From Methanolobus vulcani (GTDB taxonomy: Archaea; Halobacteriota; Methanosarcinia; Methanosarcinales; Methanosarcinaceae), in NCBI RefSeq assembly GCF_006546655.1, contig NZ_VIAQ01000008.1, positions 1 to 64,000 on the forward strand: 64,000 nucleotides of DNA, given 5' to 3'. Positions within the stretch are counted from its first letter, which is position 1. Every line of letters begins with the position of its first letter. Made by a program: the position numbers and the translations under genes. Shown one piece after another: positions 8,524 through 18,457 of the stretch. The notes beneath the pieces were generated by a model. The model was not told the origin of the DNA and ran no database searches. It worked only from the letters and a program-made list of their open reading frames with translations.

Positions 8524-9840
8524 TTGAGCAGGCATCAGAATAACTTCTTCAGGAGGGATGATATTATAAGTATTCAACCGGGCATTGATCCGTTATATGC
8601 CACTATACTGGAAAAAATTGTACTTTCAATGATGATAGGCATACTTATCGGTCTTGAAAGGGAACACTGGCGTGCTGACAAGAAGATATTCGCTGGTGTC
8701 AGGACTTTTTCCATAACGTGTATTGCCGGTACTCTTGCAGCATTCCTGGTTGATTATATTGGCATGTGGATACTCATACTGACAACATTGCTGGTGGTAT
8801 TTGCCTCAGCTTCCCTGATTTACCTGGTCAATATCCTCAAGGGAAAATCAGGTCTTACAACAGCTATTGCGTTGTTCTGTACATACCTTTTGGGAATAAT
8901 CGTTGCCGAGGGTCTTTATCTAATAGCCATAGTTACAGGTTTGCTAATAACTTTCCTGCTTATTGAGAAAAAACCACTTCATTCATTTGCAGAACACCTC
9001 TCTGATGAAGATATTAGCAGTGCACTCAAATTCCTTGCAGTTGCTTTTGTATTGTATCCTATAATGCCTGAAGAACCGATCTTTGGAATAATAAATCTCA
9101 AGCAATCCATACTTATTGTTGTGCTTGTTTCTTTCATTAGTTTTGTCAGTTATGTCTCCCTGAAAAAAATGGGTCCCAAAGGAGGCATCCCCTACTCAGG
9201 TTTCTTTGGAGGTTTCATTAGCAGTGAAGCAACAGTTGCAGCCCTTGCAGGCCTGTCAAAAAAAGGTCCTTTGCTAAAAGATTCGGTTCACATCGGTTCT
9301 TTATTGTCGGTTGTATCCATGATTATCAGTAACACTATAATTGCACTGATAGCAGACCCAACAGCTCAGACAGCTATGATCATGGCTCCTCCTTTCATTA
9401 TAATGGGAATAGTGGCTCTTGCATTTGTGGCGATCAAATGGAAAAATACAATAAATCCTCAGGAGACGATCGAGATAGGGTCTCCTTTTGCTCTTGGTCC
9501 GGCATTTAAGTTCGGTGCTGTTTTTACAATTCTGCTCATTATTGCAAATTATGCAAATGTATATGGGGGAGCAGAAGGAACCTATATAACTGCACTGGGC
9601 GGTATAGTAAGTAGCTCTGCAGTTACTGCTTCCGTTGCAGCCCTTGCTTTTTCAGGTAATATCTCCATTCATACTGCCGGTATTACAGCTGTACTTGCAG
9701 GTCTTGTAAGCACTCTTAATAAGCCGCTATATATCAAAGTCAGCGGTTCACCGGAGTTTTTCAGGACAGCAATATTATCTTTCATAGTTATTGCACTGGC
9801 CGGAGCAGCCACCTTGCTTGTATGGAGTTTCTATATCTGA
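8524..9840 (+). CDS. MgtC/SapB-DUF4010 family membrane protein
   Basis: A polytopic protein of up to 438 residues. The N-terminal part (IGILIGLEREH, GVRTFSITCIAGTLAAFL) is the MgtC/SapB domain and the rest, about 12 hydrophobic segments in all, matches the DUF4010 extension. MgtC proteins are linked to Mg2+ and phosphate homeostasis, which suits a location beside polyphosphate genes, but transport activity is not established. The coordinates use a TTG start at 8524 without a Shine-Dalgarno. A strong AGGAGG at 8551-8556 lies inside that reading and points to an AUU at 8563 as the real start, which also gives the usual family length. The ATG at 8558 is out of frame and ends after three codons. 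Confidence 0.85.
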   Translation: MSRHQNNFFRRDDIISIQPGIDPLYATILEKIVLSMMIGILIGLEREHWRADKKIFAGVRTFSITCIAGTLAAFLVDYIGMWILILTTLLVVFASASLIYLVNILKGKSGLTTAIALFCTYLLGIIVAEGLYLIAIVTGLLITFLLIEKKPLHSFAEHLSDEDISSALKFLAVAFVLYPIMPEEPIFGIINLKQSILIVVLVSFISFVSYVSLKKMGPKGGIPYSGFFGGFISSEATVAALAGLSKKGPLLKDSVHIGSLLSVVSMIISNTIIALIADPTAQTAMIMAPPFIIMGIVALAFVAIKWKNTINPQETIEIGSPFALGPAFKFGAVFTILLIIANYANVYGGAEGTYITALGGIVSSSAVTASVAALAFSGNISIHTAGITAVLAGLVSTLNKPLYIKVSGSPEFFRTAILSFIVIALAGAATLLVWSFYI

Positions 9841-9912
9841 TATATATAAATGAAAATAATTTCTCTCAATATAACTATATATTCAAAGATAATTGATAAT
9901 GAAGATGATAAT

Positions 9913-11415
9913 ATGCTTGAAAATGTAGATCTTACCAAAACTCTTCCAAAGGATGAATATAAAATGCTAATGGAAGACCTGAAAATACGGATGGGGGAAC
10001 TACAGCGAAAAGCGTGGAAAATGGATATTCCAATTATTATTGTTTTTGAGGGATGGCATGCTTCAGGTATGTCTGAGATCATCAACAGGTTTCTTCTTAC
10101 ATTAAATCCAATGGGCTTTAACCTGCACACCACCGGAAGACCCTGTTACCAGGAAGAACAGAAGCCTCTGTTGTGGCGTTTCTGGACAAAGATTCCGGAA
10201 AAAGGCAGAATGGTAATTTTTGACAGAAGCTGGTATCGCAGAATTATCATTGAACATAACAAGAAGGGTAAAACCAATAAGAATATGCAAAAATGCCTTT
10301 CCAATCTTAACTATTTTGAAAGACAGCTCACAGACGGCGGTTACCTTGTGATAAAACTGTTCCTGCACATAAGCAAGGAAGAACAGGATAAAAGATATCA
10401 GGAAATGAAGGATATAGGAATCCCCCAGTTTATTATTGAAGAGGAAGAAAGAGATTACCTGGATGGATATGATAAATATCTGCCACTAATTGAGGGGATC
10501 CTTGAAAAAACAGATCGCTCTTTTGCACCCTGGACAATTGTAGAAGCAAATGACAGGGATTTTGCAACCGTCAAAGTACTGGCAAAGGTCATAGAATCCA
10601 TAGAATACAAGATACAGGATATTGAAAACAAGGCATTGGTGGAACAAAACCATAAGAATAACGATTGTATTATTCCCAATATCGACTCTTCCATTCTGGA
10701 AAAGATCGATCTTGATAAGAGTCTCACTTATGAGGAGTACAAGAAAGAAAAGAAAAAATGCCAGAAAAAACTGAAAACTCTACAGTATGACCTTTTTAGA
10801 AACAGGATATCACTTATTGTTGTATTTGAAGGCTGGGATGCCTCCGGTAAGGGCGGTAGTATCAGGCGACTTGTTAAGGAACTAAATCCAAGACTTTACC
10901 AGGTAACTCCTGTAGGTGTGCCCACTCCTGATGAACTTCGACGTCATTACCTGTGGAGATTCTACAACCAGATCCCTGAGGCTGGTCACATTGGAATATA
11001 TGACCGAAGCTGGTACGGAAGAGTGCTGGTTGAGAGAGTTGAAGATCTCTGTAATTTTGAGGAATGGAAGCGTGCCTACAGGGAGATCAATGAATTTGAA
11101 GAAACTCTTTCCAATTACGGTACTATAATTGTCAAATTTTGGATGCACATTGATAAGGATGAGCAGCTTAAAAGGTTTAAACAGCGTGAAGATACAGAAT
11201 ATAAGCAATGGAAGATAACTCCTGACGATTGGCGCAATCGTGAGAAATGGGATCTCTATCTTGATGCTGCCGATGAGATGCTGAAAAAAACCAGTACTAC
11301 ATGGGCGCCCTGGACTATTGTGGAGTCCAATGACAAGTACTATTCCCGAATCAAAATTATGAACACGGTCATTGACCGTATTGAAAATACGCTAAGGGAA
11401 CGCGGGCTTCAGTAA
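9913..11415 (+). CDS. Two-domain PPK2 / polyphosphate:AMP phosphotransferase
   Basis: Tandem PPK2 domains in 500 residues. The C-terminal domain has an intact Walker A (FEGWDASGKGGSIRRL) and the conserved DRSWYGRVLVERV. The N-terminal domain has a decayed Walker A (FEGWHASGMSEIINRF, catalytic Lys replaced by Met) but keeps DRSWYRR. That is the class II PPK2 layout, whose known members make ADP from AMP using polyphosphate. Nucleotide preference cannot be read from sequence. The frame is open from an ATG at 9850; I choose 9913 (MLENVDLTKTL) because the family starts there, although no strong ribosome site is seen at either. It follows the MgtC-family gene by under 80 bases. Confidence 0.88.
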   Translation: MLENVDLTKTLPKDEYKMLMEDLKIRMGELQRKAWKMDIPIIIVFEGWHASGMSEIINRFLLTLNPMGFNLHTTGRPCYQEEQKPLLWRFWTKIPEKGRMVIFDRSWYRRIIIEHNKKGKTNKNMQKCLSNLNYFERQLTDGGYLVIKLFLHISKEEQDKRYQEMKDIGIPQFIIEEEERDYLDGYDKYLPLIEGILEKTDRSFAPWTIVEANDRDFATVKVLAKVIESIEYKIQDIENKALVEQNHKNNDCIIPNIDSSILEKIDLDKSLTYEEYKKEKKKCQKKLKTLQYDLFRNRISLIVVFEGWDASGKGGSIRRLVKELNPRLYQVTPVGVPTPDELRRHYLWRFYNQIPEAGHIGIYDRSWYGRVLVERVEDLCNFEEWKRAYREINEFEETLSNYGTIIVKFWMHIDKDEQLKRFKQREDTEYKQWKITPDDWRNREKWDLYLDAADEMLKKTSTTWAPWTIVESNDKYYSRIKIMNTVIDRIENTLRERGLQ

Positions 11416-11416
11416 T
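11402..11416 (+). repeat. 15-bp direct repeat, left copy
   Basis: GCGGGCTTCAGTAAT at the extreme 3' end of the PPK2 gene, including its stop codon. The identical sequence in the same orientation lies at 15909-15923, just beyond the multi-PAS kinase. Confidence 0.7.
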
Positions 11417-11928
11417 TATTTTAAGATACTTCACGACAATCCGGTTGATTGAGAAGTAGCAGATTATTCTTTATCCGTCTTCTTATCTGAAGCGAACAAG
11501 AATGCTCTGATTTATTTTCTATTTTCTTTTATTTCCATGCAAGAAAAGATTGATAAAGGCATGCATATAACTACATACAACTATTAACGATACTAATCAG
11601 GTACAACCTTGTATTTGCAAAAAATATTTGCAAGTGCATTTGGATTTTATGGCCTGGAAACGGGTAATATTCACATTTTTGTATCTGGTCATGTATTTTA
11701 TATTAATCTGTGTATAAATTGCACTGGAAACAGGGGGGTACTTATGACCAATATAACCACTCAATATACAAAAATACTGATATAGACGGCAAATATATAA
11801 TATAAGGTGTATTAATATGTGTGTTTCTATTCAAAAGATGAACTCCATGATATAGTATAATATCTTACATTTCAAAACCCCGGTGAAACAAGAATAAGTG
11901 GTTCTAAACAGCAGCGAATGAGGGAAAA
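11416..11928. other. Non-coding gap of 513 bases before the multi-PAS kinase
   Basis: No open reading frame with coding character or RNA structure is evident. AT-rich TATA-like stretches occur near 11800 and 11850, suitable for the kinase promoter. The left edge carries one copy of a 15-bp direct repeat (11402-11416) whose second copy is at 15909-15923. Confidence 0.5.
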
Positions 11929-14900
11929 ATGAAAGATAAAACCAATTCCGAAGATTTCATATTTAATACAAAAACAGTTGGCACCCAGTTATTCAACAAT
12001 GATTATGCAGTTATGTTACTTGTTGATCCTGAAAATCTGCACATTATTGATGCCAACAATGCTGCTTCCACTTATTACGGCTGGTCATCTGAAGAACTTT
12101 TACAGAAGAAAATGAGTCAAATAGATATACTGTCTGAAGAAGAGCTTAAAGCTGAAATTTCTAAAGCAAAAAAAGGACTTAAAAATCATTTTACTTTCAG
12201 GCATCAACTGCGTAATCATGAGATTCACGATGTTGAGATTTGTGCAATTCCGATAAATACTGACGAAAAAACCTTGCTATGCTTTATAGTTCAGGATGTA
12301 ACTAAAACAAAACAGTTAGAAGAAGAACTTAACTTTGAGGAAGCCAGGTTAAGAAGCATCCATGAGATATTGGTATCAAAACACGACTCTATACAGGATT
12401 TCCTTGATTTTACTCTCAATGAAGCTATAAAACTAACGAATAGTAAAATTGGTTACATCTATTATTATAATGAAAAAAGAGAACAGTTCATTTTAAACAC
12501 ATGGTCTCAAGACGTTATGAAGAAATGTGAGATCACAGAACCTCAGACGATATATGATCTTAAGGAAACAGGTATTTGGGGCGAAGCGGTCAGGCAACGT
12601 AAAACGATAATTATAAATGATTTTCATGCTCCAAACCCTTTGAAAAAAGGCTATCCACAAGGCCATGTCAAACTTCATAAGTTCATGACTGTGCCAATTT
12701 TTAAGAACAACAAGATCGTTGCTGTGATCGGTGTTGCCAACAAAGAATCAAATTATAATGATAGCGATTCTCTGCAGCTTACTTTACTTATGGATTCCGT
12801 ATGGAACATCATAGGAAAGATAGGAGCTGAGAATGCACTAAAAGAAAGTGAAATGAAATTCAGAGGACTTTTTGAAAACGATATTAGTGGTGTGGGAATC
12901 CACAAAATGGTTTTTAATGATAATGGTGACCCAATTGATTATATCTTCCTTGATGCAAACGAAGCATTCGGAAAACATACCGGACTGAAAGTAACCGATA
13001 TCATAGAAAAACGTGTTACTGAAGTTCTTCCGGGTATTGAGGAAACTTCTTTGATAGAAACATATGGAAATGTCGTACTAACTGGAAAACCTGTTATTTT
13101 TGAAACATATTCACCACAATTGAATAAGCACTATAGTGTTAGTGCGCATAAAGTTGACAATGATTCTTTTGCTGCTGTATTCCAGGACATTACCGAGCGT
13201 AAACAAGCAGAAAATGCTATTATTGAGAGAGAGGAGCAATACAGGACTCTTTTCACAGAGGCGCCGATCTCAATAATAATACATGACAGGATAAGCGGAG
13301 AGATTATAGATGCCAATCCTAAAACCTGCGAAATGTATGGTTTTTCTTCACTTGAGGAGCTAAAAACAAATGATTTCTGGATCGAGCCACCATATTCTTT
13401 TGACGATGCACTGAGGTGGATACATAAAGCTGCAGATGAAGGAACTCAGGAATTTGAATGGTTCAACAGAAAGGTAACAGGAGAACCTTTTTGGGAGCAT
13501 GTTCGATTGAGCCCTGTGACTATCAATGGTGTGGAAAGGGTCATGGCGACAACAATAGATATAACTGAACGTAAAAATGCAGAGATCGCACTAAAGAATA
13601 GTGAGGGACAACTGCGTACTTTAATAGATTCTATTCCTGATCTTGTATGGCTAAAAGATGTTAATGGAGTCTATCTTTCGTGCAATTATAAATTTGAACG
13701 CTTCTTTGGAGCAAAGGAAGAAGAGATATTTGGAAAAACGGATTATGACTTTGTTGATAAAGAGCTTGCAGATTTCTTCAGACAAAAGGATATTGAAGCA
13801 TTAGAAGCTGGCCGACCTTCTGTTAATGAGGAATTGATCACCTATGCGGATGACGGTCACGAAGAAAATCTGGAAACCATTAAAAGCCCTATGTATGATT
13901 CCAGTGGAAAACTCATAGGGGTGCTTGGTGTTGGCAGGGACATTTCTGAAAGGAAAAAAGCTGAAAAGGATATTTCAGAAGAACGTAAACGTCTGTCTAA
14001 CATCATTGAAGGTACAAATGTCGGGACCTGGGAATGGAATATACAGACCGGTGAAACTTTATTCAATGACCGATGGGCCGAAATAATTGGTTATACTCTG
14101 GATGAACTGACTTCACTTGATATTCAAACATGGAGGAAACTAGTCCATCCTCTGGATATGAAAAGAGCAGATATCCTTCTTAACAAACATTTTGCAGGTG
14201 TTTTAGAATACTATGAACACGAAGCACGCATACGACACAAGAATGGGGATTGGATATGGGTACATGACCGTGGTAAGGTTATAGAGTGGGATGAAGATAA
14301 CAATCCGCTTCTCATGTATGGAACTCATTCAGACATTACAGAGAAAAAGAGAGCTGAAAAGAAAATCGAAGAAGAACGTACTAGAAGGAACATCTTCGTT
14401 GAACAATCAAATGATGGAATTGTTGTTGTTAATGACAAAGGTGAGGTTGTTGAGGCAAACCAGAAATATGCGAATATGCTGGGCTATTCTATGGATGAAG
14501 TTCTCCAATTACACGTATGGGACTGGGAATACATTTCATCACCTGAAGAAATTCTTGAGATAATAAACGATATTGATGAGTCCGGATTTACATTTGAGAC
14601 ATGCCACCGTCGTAAAAATGGGGCTTTGATCGATGTGGAAGTTAGTTCGAACGGAGCGATTATCGACGGTCAGAAACTGGCTTTTTGTGTTTGCAGGGAC
14701 ATTACTGACAGAAAGAGAGCGGAGGAAATGTTGAGGCAGGCTCAACAGAAGTACAGGCAGGCATATAAGTTATTGCAGGAAGTTATTGAAAGTCCAAGGG
14801 ATGTTGTCATATTCGCCCTTGATAAAAATTATCATTACATTACTTTTAATGAAAATCATCAACATATAATGGAACATATATGGGGGGCCAGAATAGAAAT

Positions 14901-15873
14901 TGGTTCCTGTATGCTGGATTACATCAAACATCCAGAAGACGTGGAAAAGGCAAAAGCTAACTTTGATAGAGTACTTGCAGGAGAAGCCTTCACAACTGTA
15001 GAAGACTATGGTGATTCCTTAGCCGAAAGAAAATGGTATGAGAATGTTTATAGTCCCCTTGAAGATGATGAAGGAAATATTATCGGGCTTACGTTGTTCA
15101 TAACTGACATAACTGAAAGAAAGCAGGCTGAAATGGCTCTTCTTCAAGCCAAAGCCCTTGCTGAAGAATCCAATAAAATAAAATCAGAATTCATTGCAAA
15201 TATGAGCCATGAACTCCGCACACCTCTTAATTCAGTTATTGGTTTCTCACAGGTACTAAATGATAAAATATTCGGGGAGTTGAATGACAAACAAACAGAG
15301 TATGTTGGCAATATAGTAAAAAGTGGAAATCATCTGTTAGAATTGATCAATGATATCCTTGATATTTCAAAAATAGAATCTGGCAGTATGGACTATGATC
15401 CCGAAACAATTGATCTTTATTTAGAGATATATGAGGTCATATCATTGATGGCTCCTCTTTTCAAAGAGAAAGAGCATGATTTTGAAGTCAATATTGAATA
15501 TGAGAAACTGGAAATCAATGCTGATAAGTTAAAGATCAAACAGATAATTTTTAATCTTCTTAGCAATGCTATCAAATTCACACCTGAAAAAGGTAAAGTG
15601 CAGCTCAAATCTAAAATATTGGATGGCAATGTTCAGATATCCATATGTGATAATGGCATAGGTATTCCTCCAGACAAGCAAAAAGTTATATTTGATCCAT
15701 TTAAACAGGTTAGTTCATTCATAAACCGCAGTCATGGTGGAACAGGGTTAGGGCTTGCAATTGTCAAACATTATATAGAGATGCATTCAGGAGAGATCCA
15801 TGTTGAAAGCAATGTTGGCGAGGGTAGTACTTTTACTATTACAATACCAATAAATCAGATTAATGATCTGTAA
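11929..15873 (+). CDS. Multi-PAS/GAF sensor histidine kinase, cytoplasmic
   Basis: A 1314-residue kinase without membrane segments or signal peptide. Order: PAS (about 20-125), GAF (about 150-295), six more PAS or PAS-PAC units ending near 421, 546, 672, 803, 925 and 1062 (each closed by a DITERK-type motif), HisKA with phospho-acceptor His1094 in [11 protein letters not shown], and an ATPase domain with [18 protein letters not shown] and GGTGLGLAI. There is no receiver domain, so it must signal to a separate partner; none is adjacent. Its GAF and last PAS closely resemble those of the hybrid kinase at 46054-49695. A GAGGGA lies just before the ATG. Ligands are unknown. It interrupts the polyphosphate neighbourhood and is flanked by a 15-bp direct repeat. 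Confidence 0.93.
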   Translation: MKDKTNSEDFIFNTKTVGTQLFNNDYAVMLLVDPENLHIIDANNAASTYYGWSSEELLQKKMSQIDILSEEELKAEISKAKKGLKNHFTFRHQLRNHEIHDVEICAIPINTDEKTLLCFIVQDVTKTKQLEEELNFEEARLRSIHEILVSKHDSIQDFLDFTLNEAIKLTNSKIGYIYYYNEKREQFILNTWSQDVMKKCEITEPQTIYDLKETGIWGEAVRQRKTIIINDFHAPNPLKKGYPQGHVKLHKFMTVPIFKNNKIVAVIGVANKESNYNDSDSLQLTLLMDSVWNIIGKIGAENALKESEMKFRGLFENDISGVGIHKMVFNDNGDPIDYIFLDANEAFGKHTGLKVTDIIEKRVTEVLPGIEETSLIETYGNVVLTGKPVIFETYSPQLNKHYSVSAHKVDNDSFAAVFQDITERKQAENAIIEREEQYRTLFTEAPISIIIHDRISGEIIDANPKTCEMYGFSSLEELKTNDFWIEPPYSFDDALRWIHKAADEGTQEFEWFNRKVTGEPFWEHVRLSPVTINGVERVMATTIDITERKNAEIALKNSEGQLRTLIDSIPDLVWLKDVNGVYLSCNYKFERFFGAKEEEIFGKTDYDFVDKELADFFRQKDIEALEAGRPSVNEELITYADDGHEENLETIKSPMYDSSGKLIGVLGVGRDISERKKAEKDISEERKRLSNIIEGTNVGTWEWNIQTGETLFNDRWAEIIGYTLDELTSLDIQTWRKLVHPLDMKRADILLNKHFAGVLEYYEHEARIRHKNGDWIWVHDRGKVIEWDEDNNPLLMYGTHSDITEKKRAEKKIEEERTRRNIFVEQSNDGIVVVNDKGEVVEANQKYANMLGYSMDEVLQLHVWDWEYISSPEEILEIINDIDESGFTFETCHRRKNGALIDVEVSSNGAIIDGQKLAFCVCRDITDRKRAEEMLRQAQQKYRQAYKLLQEVIESPRDVVIFALDKNYHYITFNENHQHIMEHIWGARIEIGSCMLDYIKHPEDVEKAKANFDRVLAGEAFTTVEDYGDSLAERKWYENVYSPLEDDEGNIIGLTLFITDITERKQAEMALLQAKALAEESNKIKSEFIANMSHELRTPLNSVIGFSQVLNDKIFGELNDKQTEYVGNIVKSGNHLLELINDILDISKIESGSMDYDPETIDLYLEIYEVISLMAPLFKEKEHDFEVNIEYEKLEINADKLKIKQIIFNLLSNAIKFTPEKGKVQLKSKILDGNVQISICDNGIGIPPDKQKVIFDPFKQVSSFINRSHGGTGLGLAIVKHYIEMHSGEIHVESNVGEGSTFTITIPINQINDL

Positions 15874-15908
15874 GGATATCAACTTCAAAATGAAAACGAA
15901 CGGGGGGA

Positions 15909-15923
15909 GCGGGCTTCAGTAAT
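15909..15923 (+). repeat. 15-bp direct repeat, right copy
   Basis: Identical to 11402-11416. It overlaps the last codons and stop of the minus-strand CYTH-HD gene. Confidence 0.7.
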
Positions 15924-17169
15924 CTTCCCTGAAATATATGTCCCTATCAAAAAGAAGGCGCCAGAGGTCCGCTTTTGTGTCTGCTCTGTCTGCATCAATG
16001 CTGGCTCCTTTTCCGGTTATTTTTACGATGATATCTTCCTTTGTGAGATCGATCTCAGCAATTGTACTTCCCATTCTGCTGTAATCCAAACCATCAGCCA
16101 TTCTTAGTATGGCTGCAAGTTTGAGCATATCATCCTGCATCTGTGAGGGAAGTGATAGGAATTCCTTTTTCATGGATAGTTTATCCAGTTTTCTCCGGTC
16201 TATTCTTTTCTTATGCAGGAATGTCATCCATGGAAGAAAAGCATAGAGTGGATATGGAAGTTCATCAGGGCATGTCTCTGAGAGAATATCCCTGCCAACC
16301 TTATGATGTTCCTTTGCATCGGTCATGACTCCGATATCGTGAACAATCGAGCTAATTCTTAGAGTATGCAGCAATTCATTGCGTAAATGATGTATGCTTT
16401 TCAGTTCATTAAAAAGCCTGTAGGAATTTTCTGCAACTCTCCTTGCATGTTCTCTCTCAATACCATATTCCTCTATCATTTCTTTGAGCGGAGAAATATT
16501 GACAGTTCTATTTTCACTGTCTATATTGTAGTTCAATATGTTTGCATTCTTCCTTACATTTTCCATAAAAAGTTCAAGGCCATTATCGAACTTTGAACTA
16601 CTTCCAGGAGTAAGTCCCTCATCATCCCTGAGATATTCAGCTATTCTGTTCAGTTCTGCTTCAGTGCCTTCACCTGTAAGTTCCACTTCCAGTTCAAGAT
16701 AACTTTTCTTGCTTTTCTCGCAGGTAAGAACCACATCGTCAAAGCTCATCTCTGCAATCTCTCTCTGGTCAATGCTCAGTGGGATATCTGTCCTTTTGTG
16801 CGTTACAGTAAACAAAGGAAACAGTTCTCCGGAGCTAATGATTGAAAGTACTCTTTTTTTGAGAATACAATTATCCCAATCTTTTACAGGCAGCTTCTCA
16901 GTAAGTGTGAACTCAACTTCTTCCCTCATATGTATAAGAGAAGTTGATGTTGAAAGTGATTTTAGTGTATAGGTTACTTTCTCCCCTTTCTCACGGCAGC
17001 GAAATGAAAAACCTGAAGCGTAAATAGCCATATCCATTGTATCAAGATAGGTATCAGTGAATTCTTTATCTACTGACTTGCCGGTGCTGAATCCTGCAAC
17101 AGATGTGATACCTTTGAGTTTTTCAAAGATATCTCGTTCAGATATGAGGAACTTAGCTTCAATTTCCAT
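15916..17169 (-). CDS. CYTH domain fused to PPX-type HD domain
   Basis: A 417-residue two-domain protein. Residues 1-195 are a CYTH (triphosphate tunnel) domain starting with the ExExK signature MEIEAKF and alternating acidic/basic strands. Residues about 215-417 resemble the C-terminal HD-type domain of Ppx/GppA enzymes: SSIVHDIGVMTDAKEHHKVG carries the HD pair, followed by KLAAILRMADGLDYSR. CYTH enzymes bind tripolyphosphate, polyphosphate or nucleoside triphosphates; the HD domain in PPX helps bind long chains. The PPX in this window lacks exactly this domain. It ends convergently with the multi-PAS kinase. A polyphosphate or triphosphate hydrolase or binding role is inferred; adenylate cyclase activity (CyaB-like) is less likely. 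Confidence 0.82.
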   Translation of the reverse strand: MEIEAKFLISERDIFEKLKGITSVAGFSTGKSVDKEFTDTYLDTMDMAIYASGFSFRCREKGEKVTYTLKSLSTSTSLIHMREEVEFTLTEKLPVKDWDNCILKKRVLSIISSGELFPLFTVTHKRTDIPLSIDQREIAEMSFDDVVLTCEKSKKSYLELEVELTGEGTEAELNRIAEYLRDDEGLTPGSSSKFDNGLELFMENVRKNANILNYNIDSENRTVNISPLKEMIEEYGIEREHARRVAENSYRLFNELKSIHHLRNELLHTLRISSIVHDIGVMTDAKEHHKVGRDILSETCPDELPYPLYAFLPWMTFLHKKRIDRRKLDKLSMKKEFLSLPSQMQDDMLKLAAILRMADGLDYSRMGSTIAEIDLTKEDIIVKITGKGASIDADRADTKADLWRLLFDRDIYFREDY

Positions 17170-17273
17170 ACTGAGAAATATGTGTCAAAACTAAAAAGGT
17201 TTACTTACATTAATGCAGAAAAATAGAAATGAATAACTGTAATTGGATTTGAATGAATAATTAGAGCATTTAA

Positions 17274-17618
17274 TCAGGTATTAGCTCCAGAAACCGGACA
17301 TGTTTTCATGAATATGTAGGAGCCATCTCCTCTGTTGACAAATCCCATCTTTTCCCAGAAACCAATTGCTGTAGGTCTTACTCTGTCAGCAACAATAGTG
17401 CCAAATTGTGATTTGAAAAAGTCAATTGTTCTTTTTCCGTAATGTTTGCCTTCAAATTCCGGGAAAATGGTGATGGAGTAGATTATAAGGACGTTACCTT
17501 CCACCTTGCCCCTGGTTTTTCCTACTCTTTTATCTCTTCTGTCTATATTCATCCACCTGCATTCTGAACCCTTTGTAGGTGGAAGCAGCGTGAATTTTAG
17601 TTCCTGGGGCATGTTCAT
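17274..17618 (-). CDS. Small GNAT-like acetyltransferase
   Basis: A 114-residue protein with the central GNAT pattern: a strand LIIYSITIFPEFEGKHYGKR matching the acetyl-CoA pyrophosphate loop (FxGxxYGK in place of Q/RxxGxG/A) and a C-terminal RPTAIGFWEKMGFVNRGDG, the usual FYEKxGF motif. It is shorter than typical GNATs (about 150) and lacks part of the N-terminal helices, so it may be a minimal or partial domain. It follows the CheR-like gene on the same strand by about 30 bases. The substrate is unknown. Confidence 0.65.
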   Translation of the reverse strand: MNMPQELKFTLLPPTKGSECRWMNIDRRDKRVGKTRGKVEGNVLIIYSITIFPEFEGKHYGKRTIDFFKSQFGTIVADRVRPTAIGFWEKMGFVNRGDGSYIFMKTCPVSGANT

Positions 17619-17647
17619 AACCTTTCTATCTGATGTGTAAAATATGA

Positions 17648-18247
17648 CTAGTTCAGTTTACGGTACAATTGTGCGTTTGCAACTACCGGTTCGAAGTACT
17701 CCTGGAGTTCAGCTGGCATTTTCTGGGTTTGTTCTGTTGCGAAATAGCCACTGTCAAGTGAATCATGGAACATCTGCATGACTTCTACTCTTTCGGCTTC
17801 TGTGAAGTGCAGAAGGACATTTTTGCAGAGAATTAGGTTTAGTCCTGACCTTATCGGTTTCATGTCAAGAAGGTTATGCTTTTTAAAATCCACACTTCTT
17901 CTGATCTCATCGGATATCTGGAAGTGGTCTGACTCATCTGCTGCTGAGAAATACTTGTCAAATATTGGCTTTGGTATTCTCTGAACCATTTCTCTTGGGT
18001 AGATTCCTTCTTTGATAATGTCACCAAAGAGGTTACTGTTATCAATATCAGTTGCGTGTATTTTCACATTCCTGAAGGTCATTCCCATATTCTCTCTTAA
18101 TACTATGGCCAATGAGTACGGTTCAGGGCCCATTGCACAACCTGCGTCCCATATATGTATATATCTCCGGCTTCTGAGCTCTGGAATTACGTAATCTCTG
18201 ATCATTTCCAGCGTTTGCATGTCCCTGAAGAAATAAGTAAATGCCAT
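17648..18247 (-). CDS. CheR-like methyltransferase without the N-terminal domain
   Basis: A 199-residue SAM-dependent methyltransferase of the CheR type. The opening FTYFFRD matches CheR's TxFFR segment, WDAGCAMGPEPYSLAIVL is the SAM-binding GCxxGEEPYS motif, and NLILCKNVLLHFT matches the D-x-I-x-C-R-N-V-L-x-Y-F motif. The roughly 70-residue N-terminal receptor-binding domain of canonical CheR is absent. A GGAGAGG precedes the ATG. It lies downstream of cheW and the receptors on the same strand but behind a terminator and its own AT-rich promoter. It may methylate the receptors at 18955-27053, but loss of the docking domain makes the target uncertain. Confidence 0.8.
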   Translation of the reverse strand: MAFTYFFRDMQTLEMIRDYVIPELRSRRYIHIWDAGCAMGPEPYSLAIVLRENMGMTFRNVKIHATDIDNSNLFGDIIKEGIYPREMVQRIPKPIFDKYFSAADESDHFQISDEIRRSVDFKKHNLLDMKPIRSGLNLILCKNVLLHFTEAERVEVMQMFHDSLDSGYFATEQTQKMPAELQEYFEPVVANAQLYRKLN

Positions 18248-18419
18248 AATTTTTCCTCTCCTATATTAAAAGAATTACGTGCTCATTTATATATTCTCGT
18301 TATTATATATACATAATGTTTCAAAGTCAATGAAGTATGATCATGCTTAATGATAATGGTAGGTAAATTAAGAGATTGAAAAACAAAGTAAAGAGTATTT
18401 TTGAGTAGATAAAAAAAGT

Positions 18420-18457
18420 CTAAAAAATAAAAAGAGAAAATCCTGCCTGATCAGGCA
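18420..18457 (-). terminator. Intrinsic-type terminator after cheW
   Basis: On the minus strand the palindrome TGCCTGATCAGGCA (18444-18457) overlaps the cheW stop and is followed by a long U-rich run down to about 18420. This should end the receptor-cheW transcript. Confidence 0.65.
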
